Made by a program: the position numbers and the translations under genes. The notes beneath the pieces are model-generated. The model was not told where the DNA came from and made no database searches. It saw only the letters and a list, made by a program, of their open reading frames with translations. Source: an uncultured Fimbriimonadales bacterium (lineage in GTDB: Bacteria; Armatimonadota; Fimbriimonadia; Fimbriimonadales; GBS-DC). From it: 6,204 nucleotides of DNA. The DNA lies in assembly GCA_937925775.1 (NCBI GenBank), contig CALAMM010000022.1:1-6204 (forward strand), written 5' to 3'. Below, in pieces: positions 1 to 5,640 of this stretch (its first letter is position 1; every line of letters starts with the position of its first letter).

Positions 1-561
1 CAAAATCTCGCCTCCTAAACGACGAATCGCCTGTAAACGCTTGCTTATTGCAGGCTGCGACAATCCCAACTCCTGCGCTACCTCCGCTTGTGTCTTGCCC
101 TCCGCCAAACCCTGCAAGAGCGCCCAGTCGATTGCATCCAACGGGGAAACCCACTCCAACACCGCCAGCACCTCTGTTTGTGCCCACTCGTCCGCAAACT
201 CACGCTCCTGCGCCTCGCCCTCTGCCTACTCCACCCCCATCGGCACAACTGCCCTGTAATAACGCCGCTCACCACGCCAGTAGCGACGCAGGGCGTTGTA
301 AACACGGTTCGTCAGCCGCAACGCCAAGTGAGTTTCAGGATTAGCGGGCGGTGGGTCAGGTGGTTGGTAATCGGGCGCGTGCTGGAGGATAGTTACCCAC
401 GCTTCTTGCTGGCAGTCACAGAGCCACTCGTGCGGGGCGGGGCAGGCGGGCGGGTAGTGTTTCTGCAGTCGGTGCAGGGCGATGCGGATGGCGCGTTCGC
501 CCGCGTGTTGCAGGTCGGGGGGTAGGTCGTGGTCGGGTGGCAGGGGGTTGTTTTTGCTCAT
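1..561 (-). pseudogene. Sigma-70-like regulator split by an in-frame amber codon (3' end off window)
   Basis: The ATG at 559-561 opens a 111-codon frame ending in TAG at 226-228. The same frame then stays open for 75 more codons to the window edge. The first part resembles sigma-70 region 2: an acidic/aromatic helix (CDCQQEAWVTIL, about residues 48-59) followed by a basic helix (LTNRVYNALRRYWRGERRYY). The part after the stop contains a region-4-like helix-turn-helix: LAEGKTQAEVAQELGLSQ followed by PAISKRLQAIRRLGG. Together they make one ordinary sigma-like protein with the TAG in the Glu/Ala-rich linker (MGVE-stop-AEGEAQERE). One C-to-T change from CAG (Gln) would explain it. The second part contains no Met codon, so restart would need GTG or TTG, and I see no good ribosome binding site for that. 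hppA and khpB in this window both end in TAG, so amber is a normal stop here and recoding is unlikely. Alternatives are a sequencing error, or a truncated protein still made from 226-561. The family call is by pattern and is moderately sure. Confidence 0.66.
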
Positions 562-565
562 AGCG

Positions 566-575
566 CCCCCCCCCC
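566..575 (-). repeat. Ten-base G homopolymer at the ribosome-binding position of the sigma-like gene
   Basis: The plus strand reads ten consecutive C at 566-575, so the minus strand carries ten G. The tract ends four bases (CGCT) before the ATG of the sigma-like gene, the place of a Shine-Dalgarno site. No other purine-rich site is visible at this distance, so the tract probably serves as one. Runs this long are prone to length change by slippage. A length change here would alter spacing to the start codon without shifting the reading frame. Confidence 0.6.
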
Positions 576-680
576 GTGCAAGATTGCCCGCTCACGCGGA
601 TTGGCGCGCGGCGGGCGCGCATAGATAACGCTTTGCTTTGCAAACACCGCTTCGGTAGGCACTGTTGCCCTCCTGTGGGT

Positions 681-760
681 TTAGGTTCGCGATGTCAGGA
701 GGTATTCCTGCTTACTATTGTTAAGTTCGCGATGTCAAAAGGGATTCCTGCTTATTATTA
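681..760. repeat. Two tandem copies of a 40-bp imperfect direct repeat
   Basis: Unit 1 is 681-720 and unit 2 is 721-760, directly adjacent, with 34 of 40 positions identical. Both contain the core GTTCGCGATGTCA and then ATTCCTGCTTA. Unit 1 also has a small inverted repeat, CAGGA (696-700) and TCCTG (706-710), which unit 2 has lost. Each unit can be read as a tiny peptide beginning ATGTCA (MSGGIPAYYC then stop; MSKGIPAYY continuing), but the 40-base period is not a multiple of three and no ribosome binding site is clear, so I treat this as a DNA-level repeat. It may belong to a dispersed family, which one window cannot show. It lies between two divergent regulator genes. Confidence 0.72.
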
Positions 761-844
761 CTCCACACATCCAGCGCGCTCTGCAACCGCCCTGACGCTT
801 CCTCGTGGAAATAGAAGTCCCCGTGCGAACCGTAAGAGGGTTGT

Positions 845-1033
845 TTGAGCGTGCGGGAGCGGGAGTGTTTGCAGGCGATGGCGGACTGTGGGGACGCCCA
901 GCGCGCGGCGCAGCGGCTGGGAGTGAGCGTGCGCACGGTACATAACGAGTTGGCAAGCGTGCGTGCGAAGTTGGGCGTGGGGACGACTCTGGAGGCGGTG
1001 GTGTGGGCGTTGCGGCGTGGTGTGGTGCGGTGA
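845..1033 (+). CDS. Small LuxR/GerE-type helix-turn-helix protein or remnant
   Basis: This is a 62-residue product consisting of little more than one LuxR-type DNA-binding domain. The sequence follows the family pattern: LSVRERECLQAM (helix 1, cf. LTxREREVL), AQRAAQRLGVSVRTVHNELASV (helix-turn-helix), RAKLGV and then EAVVWALRRGVV. It is expected to bind promoter DNA as a dimer. No receiver, sensor or sigma domain precedes it: the frame is closed by TAA at 833-835, ten bases before the TTG at 845. That TTG has a weak AGAGGG (835-840) four bases upstream; GTG at 851 is the other candidate start and better spaced. Stand-alone GerE-like proteins of about 70 residues exist, so it could be functional. 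The abrupt N-terminus and lack of ATG also fit a 5'-truncated remnant of a larger regulator. The domain call is firm; status as an active gene is uncertain. Confidence 0.6.
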   Translation: MSVRERECLQAMADCGDAQRAAQRLGVSVRTVHNELASVRAKLGVGTTLEAVVWALRRGVVR

Positions 1034-1047
1034 GGGGGGTGTGTGTT

Positions 1048-1065
1048 GTCGGCGGGGACGCCGAC
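1048..1065 (+). terminator. Perfect 7-bp hairpin with GGGA tetraloop, possible weak terminator
   Basis: GTCGGCG (1048-1054) and CGCCGAC (1059-1065) pair perfectly around GGGA, which has the stable GNRA loop form. It begins 15 bases after the LuxR-type stop codon, and only four T follow (1077-1080), with a gap, so it is at best a weak intrinsic terminator for that gene. Its compact GC palindrome could equally be a copy of a dispersed repeat. It lies upstream of the probable hppA promoter and so would not be in the hppA leader. Confidence 0.4.
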
Positions 1066-1078
1066 GCTACAGTGGATT

Positions 1079-1108
1079 TTCCGCACACCTCCAGAGAGTA
1101 GGTATACT
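1079..1108 (+). promoter_or_regulatory. Probable hppA promoter
   Basis: TATACT at 1103-1108 matches the -10 consensus at five of six positions. The best upstream partner is TTCCGC (1079-1084) with an 18-base spacer, a poor -35. Transcription would start near 1115, giving a leader of about 36 bases that includes the strong ribosome binding site. This places transcription start downstream of the in-frame alternative start codons near 1043 and supports the ATG at 1151. Confidence 0.4.
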
Positions 1109-1135
1109 TTCAGCGCGTTTTGGAAGCACAGAACG

Positions 1136-1145
1136 AAGGAGGAGG
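1136..1145 (+). promoter_or_regulatory. Ribosome binding site deciding the hppA start
   Basis: AAGGAGGAGG lies five to eight bases before ATG 1151 and is near-perfect anti-Shine-Dalgarno sequence. It rules out the in-frame extension back to 1043, whose 36 extra residues do not look like this membrane family. Confidence 0.85.
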
Positions 1146-1150
1146 CAGCT

Positions 1151-3145
1151 ATGGAGGTTTTACAGATTGTCCCCTATGCCGCGCCCATACTTGGTGGGGC
1201 GGGCATTTTGTTAGCGGGATTGAATTACTGGATGATTACGCGCCGTCCTGACGGCAACGAGACGATGCGCACTTACGCGCAGGCGATTCACGACGGCGCG
1301 ATGACCTTCCTCAAGCGGGAGTATATGGCGATTACGCTGTTTGCGGTTGTGTTGTTCGCGGTGCTGACTTTCGCGTTTTATCAGAGCGCGCCGTGGATTG
1401 GTGGCGCGTATCTGTTTGGCGCGTTCAGCTCGATGCTGGCAGGTTTTATCGGGATGAAGGCGTCGACGCGCAGTGGTGTGCGTTCGACGGAGGCGGCGCG
1501 CGTGGGCGGCATGGGTGAGGCGTTGGTGGTGGCGTTCACGGGCGGCTCGGTGATGGGGCTGGCCGTGGCTGCGCTCGGCTTGCTGGGCGTGGGGCTTATC
1601 GTATTGCTGGGGCAAGCCAACCTGTCGACGCTGGCGCAGTACCTCACGGGCTACTCGATGGGCGCATCGTCGGTCGCGCTGTTCGCCCGCGTGGGCGGCG
1701 GGATTTACACCAAAGCCGCCGATGTCGGGGCAGACCTGGTGGGCAAGGTGGAGGCAGGTATCCCCGAAGACGACCCACGCAATCCCGCCGTGCTTGCCGA
1801 TAATGTGGGCGATAATGTGGGCGACACGGCGGGTATGGGCGCCGACCTATTCGAAAGCTATGTCGGCTCGGTGATTGCCGCCGCCGTGATTGCCGTGACT
1901 TTTTACGCGGACAACCCACTGCCGTATATCGTCTTGCCACTGGCGTTGATTGCGTTCGGGCTGATTGCGTCGGTGTTAGGTGTGTTTTCGATACGGGCGT
2001 TTCGGAGCGTCGATCCGCAGCTTGCCCTGAACGGCTCTACAGTGGTCGCCATCTTGCTGTTTCTGGTGGGCGCCGCGTTTATCACCAACGCGCTGGTGGG
2101 TCGCCTTGCGCCGTACTGGGCGGTGCTGGCGGGCTTGTTCGCGGGCGTGTTCATCGGCGCGGTCAGCCAGTACTACACCAGCGGTCCGCCGATACGCGAG
2201 ATTGCGCGGTCGTCGCGTTTCGGCGTCGCCCCGAACATCCTGTCGGGCATTGGCGTTGGATATCTCAGCACGGTGCTACCCTTGTTGGGCATCGCCGCGG
2301 CGATCTGGGTCGCCTACGAGACGAACGGTCTGTACGGAATTGCTTTGGCAGGCGTCGGCATGCTGGCGACGATAGGGATTGTGATGAGCACCGATAGCTA
2401 CGGACCGATTGCCGATAACGCGGGTGGCATCGCTGAGGTGGCGGGCTTCGGCGAGAGCGTGCGCAAAATCACCGACAAACTCGACTCGCTGGGCAACACG
2501 ACCGCGGCGATTGGCAAGGGCTTTGCGATTGGCAGCGCGGCGCTCACTGCCCTCGCCCTCTTCGCCGCCTATCAGAGCCAAACGGGACTGCAAGCCATCA
2601 ACTTAGTGAACCCCCAGACGCTGATTGGAATGCTGGTCGGGATTGCGATGCCGAGCCTGTTCGCGGCGCTGACGCTCAAAGCGGTGAGCCGCGCCTCCGA
2701 CCAGATGGTGGAAGAGGTGCGCCGTCAGTTCCGCGAGCTGGGACTGCTGGAAGGTAAGGGCAAACCCGATTACAACCGCTGTATCGATATCGTAACCGCC
2801 GCGTCGCTGCGCGAGATGCTCTTGCCAGGTGCGATTGCTGTGATTGCGCCGTTAGTGGTGGGCTTCGCGTTGGGCGCGGAGGCGTTGGGCGGTTTCCTGG
2901 CAGGCGCGCTCGGCATGGGCGTCGTCACAGGCTTGATGATGGCGAACGCAGGCGGCGCATGGGACAACGCCAAAAAGTATATCGAGGAGGGGCACGAGGG
3001 CGGTAAGGGCAGCGATGTCCACAAAGCCGCCGTCGTGGGCGACACCGTCGGCGACCCGTTCAAAGACACCACCGGCCCCAGCATGAACATCCTCATCAAG
3101 TTGATGAGTATCGTTGCGCTGGTGTTCGCGCCATTGTTCAAGTAG
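1151..3145 (+). CDS. hppA: Membrane-bound ion-translocating pyrophosphatase, K+-dependent type
   Basis: This 664-residue polytopic inner-membrane enzyme hydrolyses pyrophosphate to phosphate and uses the energy to pump H+ and/or Na+. The length is normal for bacterial members, with about 16 hydrophobic segments from residue 8 to the C-terminus. Substrate and Mg2+ ligands are all present: DVGADLVGK (191-199), EDDPRNP (206-212), DNVGDNVGD (217-225), STDSYGPIADNAGG (413-426), NAGGAWDNAKK (599-609), SDVHK (621-625) and DTVGDPFKDT (631-640). In GNTTAAIGKG (448-457), Ala452 and Gly455 stand where K+-independent enzymes have Lys and Thr, so K+ stimulation is expected. The channel helix reads GADLFES (230-236), placing Glu235 three residues after Asp232. 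This is the arrangement known from Na+-pumping members; plant-type H+ pumps carry the Glu four residues later. Some H+ pumps share this arrangement, so ion choice stays open. The gene has its own promoter and ends in TAG, converging on the peptidase gene. No damage is visible. Confidence 0.97.
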   Translation: MEVLQIVPYAAPILGGAGILLAGLNYWMITRRPDGNETMRTYAQAIHDGAMTFLKREYMAITLFAVVLFAVLTFAFYQSAPWIGGAYLFGAFSSMLAGFIGMKASTRSGVRSTEAARVGGMGEALVVAFTGGSVMGLAVAALGLLGVGLIVLLGQANLSTLAQYLTGYSMGASSVALFARVGGGIYTKAADVGADLVGKVEAGIPEDDPRNPAVLADNVGDNVGDTAGMGADLFESYVGSVIAAAVIAVTFYADNPLPYIVLPLALIAFGLIASVLGVFSIRAFRSVDPQLALNGSTVVAILLFLVGAAFITNALVGRLAPYWAVLAGLFAGVFIGAVSQYYTSGPPIREIARSSRFGVAPNILSGIGVGYLSTVLPLLGIAAAIWVAYETNGLYGIALAGVGMLATIGIVMSTDSYGPIADNAGGIAEVAGFGESVRKITDKLDSLGNTTAAIGKGFAIGSAALTALALFAAYQSQTGLQAINLVNPQTLIGMLVGIAMPSLFAALTLKAVSRASDQMVEEVRRQFRELGLLEGKGKPDYNRCIDIVTAASLREMLLPGAIAVIAPLVVGFALGAEALGGFLAGALGMGVVTGLMMANAGGAWDNAKKYIEEGHEGGKGSDVHKAAVVGDTVGDPFKDTTGPSMNILIKLMSIVALVFAPLFK

Positions 3146-3166
3146 GGCACGCTGTGGCTGCTTACT

Positions 3167-3218
3167 CTGCTCGGAGTGAGAGGGCGTTGACACAGGGTTC
3201 CCCCTCCATTCCGAGCAG
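3167..3218. terminator. Long imperfect hairpin between convergent genes
   Basis: The arm 3167-3184 pairs with 3202-3218: 12 pairs including one G-U, then five more after a bulged A at 3179, around a 17-base loop. The outer part is CTGCTCGGA against TCCGAGCAG. It begins 21 bases after the hppA stop and ends 21 bases before the end of the opposing peptidase gene, an ideal spot for a shared bidirectional terminator. Neither flank has a T tract, so classical intrinsic termination is doubtful; a 3'-end stabilising structure or a dispersed palindromic element are the alternatives. The stem is seen directly, the role is inferred. Confidence 0.55.
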
Positions 3219-3239
3219 GGAAACGGGCAGTCTGCAGGC

Positions 3240-4910
3240 TCAGCGGTTTAGCCCGGTCGGGAGCGGCAGTTTCGGGCGCGGCTCGAAGTCGGGCAGGCGT
3301 GGCGGGTTCGCCTCCATCTGTTTCAGCACCTCGGCAATCGCCCGATCCAGTTGGGGGTCGCGCCCCGCGGCATAATCTTGGGGAGCGTAGTCCACCTCGA
3401 TGTCAGGGTCGGTGCCGTAGTTTTCCACGCGCCAACCGACATCGTGGAACCAAAAGGCGTACTCAGGCTGCGTGGTGAGTCCTTGATCGACAAAGAGGGA
3501 CTTGGGCCAGATGCCAATCACGCCGCCCCAAGTGCGCTTGCCGATAAGCACGCCGAGTTTCATCAGCTTGAAGGCGTGGCTGAACATGTCGCCGTCGGAG
3601 CCAGCGCGTTCGTCGGTAATCGCCACGATGGGACCCATCACGGACTCGTAAGGGTATGGCACGGGCTTGCCCCAGCGTGGCACATCGTACCCCAGTCGCT
3701 TGCGAGCAAGCTTCTCCAGCAGCAGAGGCGAGACGCTACCCCCGCCGTTCGCGCGGACATCCACAATCAGCGCAGGACGCGCAATCTCCGTTAGGAACCC
3801 TCTGTGAAACTCCGAGAAGCCCCAGCTGCCCATGTCGGGGATATGCACATAGCCTACTTGTCCGTTCGTTTGGGCATGCACATATGCGCGATTGCGGCGT
3901 ACCCAGTCGCGGTAGCGCAGTTTGGTCTCATCCGTGAGCGTTTTGGTGATCACGACGCGCGTTGCGCCGTGTAGGTCTCGCAGGGTGAGTTCCACGGGCA
4001 CGCCCGCGAGGTGCAGCAGCGCTTCGCTGGGAGTGAGCGTGCGCGTGAGTCGTCGCCCGTTGATCGCAAGGAGCACCTCACCCACTTGGGCATTCACGCC
4101 GGGCGCGTTGAGCGGCGAGTCGGCATCTTCGAGCCACGGGTCGCCCGTGAGGATGCACGTGATTCGGTAGCCCTGCGCTTGTTCGTCCCACTCGAACTCC
4201 GCGCCGAGATGCCCGACGCTGTATTGTGGGGGCTGACGGTAGTCGCCGCCGAACTCGTAGCAGTGCGAAGTGCCCAGCTCGCCCTGCATCTCCCACATCA
4301 GGTCGGAGAACTCGCCGCGCGTGGCAACGCGCTCCAGCAGCGGGTAGTAGCGGTCGTACACTTTTTGCCAGTCGACGCCCGACATATCCGCGCTCCAGAA
4401 GAACTCGCGTTGCAATCGCCACGCTTCGCGGTACATCTGTTGCCATTCGCGCGTGGGCACGACGGCGCAGCGCACGCGGCTCAGGTCGATCCAGCCGCTC
4501 TCGCGCGAAGGCGGGGCTTGCTCATGCTTCTCGTCAGGTTTCTGCCCTGCTGGGATGACGCGCAGTCGCTTGCCCGAACGGTACGCCAGGGTTTTGCAGT
4601 CGCGCGACAGCGTGAAGTCGTTCACTTTGCCAGCGAGCGTCTCGGTTTTGGCGGTGTTGAAATCGTACATCAGCAGGGTTCCCTTGCCCTCCTCCTCCAC
4701 ATCGAGCCAGCTTTTGCCCAGCGTGCCCTCGATGGGGTACTGTGTAGCGATTACGCGCCGCTTATGTAGCCCTGCGACCTGCCCGTAGATGCCAGCGGGC
4801 AGGGGCACGGTAATCACACGCAAGTGGATCCCCTCGAAGTCGATCTGCGTGGGCTTGGTTGGCTTCTCCCCGTTCGGCGTTTCCGTGCGTGCAGGCGTCG
4901 TCGACTCCAT
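3240..4910 (-). CDS. Tricorn-type serine peptidase (S41 family), short form lacking most of the beta-propellers
   Basis: This 556-residue cytosolic peptidase (no signal peptide) has a core matching tricorn protease, which degrades oligopeptides downstream of the proteasome or similar proteases. Order: a propeller-like remnant (about 22-125), helical C1 domain (about 155-225, AWRLQREFFW, GELGTSH), PDZ domain (about 230-325) and C2 domain (about 338-535). Catalytic equivalents are Ser215-His216 in GTSH, nucleophile Ser438 in RAGSDGD and Glu496 in VENYGTDPDIEV. The 58-residue gap from nucleophile to Glu equals that between Ser965 and Glu1023 of Thermoplasma tricorn. Asp409 in LGYD, 29 residues before the nucleophile, matches the Asp that selects basic P1 residues. 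Classical tricorn is about 1,070 residues with two propellers, so roughly half is absent here. Start choice: ATG 4910 has TATAAT just upstream but no ribosome binding site. ATG 4973, adding 21 residues, has AGGGG five bases ahead and lies 27 bases after khpB. The family is sure, the start is not. Confidence 0.9.
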   Translation of the reverse strand: MESTTPARTETPNGEKPTKPTQIDFEGIHLRVITVPLPAGIYGQVAGLHKRRVIATQYPIEGTLGKSWLDVEEEGKGTLLMYDFNTAKTETLAGKVNDFTLSRDCKTLAYRSGKRLRVIPAGQKPDEKHEQAPPSRESGWIDLSRVRCAVVPTREWQQMYREAWRLQREFFWSADMSGVDWQKVYDRYYPLLERVATRGEFSDLMWEMQGELGTSHCYEFGGDYRQPPQYSVGHLGAEFEWDEQAQGYRITCILTGDPWLEDADSPLNAPGVNAQVGEVLLAINGRRLTRTLTPSEALLHLAGVPVELTLRDLHGATRVVITKTLTDETKLRYRDWVRRNRAYVHAQTNGQVGYVHIPDMGSWGFSEFHRGFLTEIARPALIVDVRANGGGSVSPLLLEKLARKRLGYDVPRWGKPVPYPYESVMGPIVAITDERAGSDGDMFSHAFKLMKLGVLIGKRTWGGVIGIWPKSLFVDQGLTTQPEYAFWFHDVGWRVENYGTDPDIEVDYAPQDYAAGRDPQLDRAIAEVLKQMEANPPRLPDFEPRPKLPLPTGLNR

Positions 4911-4920
4911 AGTGCGGGGG

Positions 4921-4926
4921 ATTATA
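4921..4926 (-). promoter_or_regulatory. Consensus -10 box immediately upstream of the peptidase start
   Basis: The minus strand reads TATAAT at 4926-4921, a perfect -10 hexamer. The ATG at 4910 begins ten bases after it, so a transcript starting about seven bases downstream would have almost no leader. No good -35 is found 16-18 bases upstream. Leaderless genes with a -10 box at this distance are known in several bacterial phyla. If this is used, the peptidase is expressed independently of yidC-khpB. Confidence 0.4.
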
Positions 4927-5000
4927 CCCTCGCCTCGTACCCATGCGCTTCCCTTGAGGCTACGGGGGGTCATCCGCGCCCCTGCTGATGAAGGAAACTG

Positions 5001-5621
5001 CTACCCTCGCGGCGAGATGACCGCATAGCGGTTTGGTTCCTCGCCCTCGCTGTAGGTCATCACTTCAGGGTCGTCTTTCAGTGCCTGATGCACGATTCGT
5101 CGCTCGTGGGGAGGCATCGGGGGCAGCACCGCTTCTTCCCCACGCCGTTTGACCTCGTTCGCGATGGCGATGACCTGATTGCGCAATCGTTCGGTGCGTC
5201 GGCGTCGCCAGCCCGCGCTGTCCAGCACCACACGCACTTGGGGATCAATCACTCGCGGTACGGCATTGTTCAGCAGGAACTGCAGCCGATCCAGCACCTC
5301 GCCGTTTTTGCCGACCAGAATGCTCGCATCGCGTCCGACCAGCTCCACCTCTACATATCGCCCGTGATAGTGGCGTAGCACGGCTTGCACATGCAAGGGC
5401 AAGCGTTTGACGAAATGGTCGATGTAATCAGCGACTTTGCGTGCGATCTGCGGGGTCACAACATAGGGTTGCTCCTCTTCCACCAGCGTGGCGCGCACGC
5501 GGGGAGGGTTCTCCTCCAGTATTTCGAACTCGACCGGCGCGTTGCGTCCAACGCCCAGCATGCCCAACGCTCGGCTCTTCGCCTCCTCTATGGTATTGCC
5601 AGTGGCTTCAACCGATGTCAT
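5001..5621 (-). CDS. khpB: KhpB/Jag RNA-binding protein (Jag_N, KH and R3H domains)
   Basis: This 206-residue cytosolic RNA-binding protein belongs to the Jag/EloR/KhpB family, which with KhpA affects cell elongation, envelope synthesis and RNA-level regulation in Gram-positive bacteria. Domains: Jag_N (about 1-45; VEATGNTIEEAKSRAL, LGVGRNAPVEFEILEE), KH domain (about 75-140) with the loop ILVGKNGEVLDRLQFLLN (GKNG at 104-107), and R3H (about 142-204) with Arg174 and His178 in PHERRIVH. The linker after Jag_N is short, giving a compact family member. The ATG at 5621 is chosen because GGAGGGA (5631-5637) lies nine bases upstream and Jag_N begins there. The frame is open further upstream, but that part lies within yidC. 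It follows yidC by 19 bases, the usual gene pair, so co-transcription and probably translational coupling are expected. It ends in TAG. In many genomes mnmE follows; here a peptidase does. Confidence 0.96.
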   Translation of the reverse strand: MTSVEATGNTIEEAKSRALGMLGVGRNAPVEFEILEENPPRVRATLVEEEQPYVVTPQIARKVADYIDHFVKRLPLHVQAVLRHYHGRYVEVELVGRDASILVGKNGEVLDRLQFLLNNAVPRVIDPQVRVVLDSAGWRRRRTERLRNQVIAIANEVKRRGEEAVLPPMPPHERRIVHQALKDDPEVMTYSEGEEPNRYAVISPRG

Positions 5622-5630
5622 CGTCTCCAG

Positions 5631-5637
5631 TCCCTCC
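5631..5637 (-). promoter_or_regulatory. khpB: Ribosome binding site deciding the khpB start
   Basis: GGAGGGA on the minus strand, nine bases before ATG 5621, sits in the short gap between yidC and khpB. It supports the 206-residue product over a longer frame reaching into yidC. Confidence 0.8.
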
Positions 5638-5640
5638 TGC

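Larger units (their letters stand above)
562..844. other. Divergent intergenic region, 283 bp
   Basis: This stretch separates the minus-strand sigma-like gene (start 561) from the plus-strand LuxR-type gene (start about 845). It holds the ten-base homopolymer at 566-575, a short GC-only inverted repeat (GCGCGC at 604-609 and 615-620) and the tandem 40-bp pair at 681-760. I found no convincing paired -35/-10 promoter for either neighbour. The remainder, 761-844, holds nothing assignable on the plus strand. A short protein-like minus-strand reading at 724-837 is listed among the findings. Confidence 0.6.

Noticed and set aside
88..525. 145-codon plus-strand frame opposite the sigma-like gene
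   Set aside because: The minus strand shows coherent sigma-like and helix-turn-helix sequence; the plus product has no domain features.
604..620. GC-only inverted repeat GCGCGC / GCGCGC
   Set aside because: Only six alternating G/C pairs in GC-rich sequence; easily expected by chance and without a T tract.
576..848. 90-codon plus-strand frame crossing the tandem repeats
   Set aside because: Low-complexity Arg/Ala/Pro-rich product with no recognisable domain; it is repeat DNA plus shadow sequence.
1043..1150. In-frame upstream extension of hppA by 36 residues
   Set aside because: It precedes the probable promoter start, lacks a ribosome binding site and is unlike the family; ATG 1151 has a near-perfect site.
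1211..1647. Minus-strand open frames within hppA
   Set aside because: His/Arg/Ala-rich shadows of a confidently identified membrane protein.
1799..1822. Tandem 12-base repeat GATAATGTGGGC x2
   Set aside because: It encodes the conserved DNVGDNVGD motif of membrane pyrophosphatases, so it reflects protein constraint.
4011..4769. 252-codon open frame on the plus strand
   Set aside because: It is antisense to the peptidase gene, whose catalytic motifs prove the minus frame; GC-rich codon bias keeps the opposite frame open.
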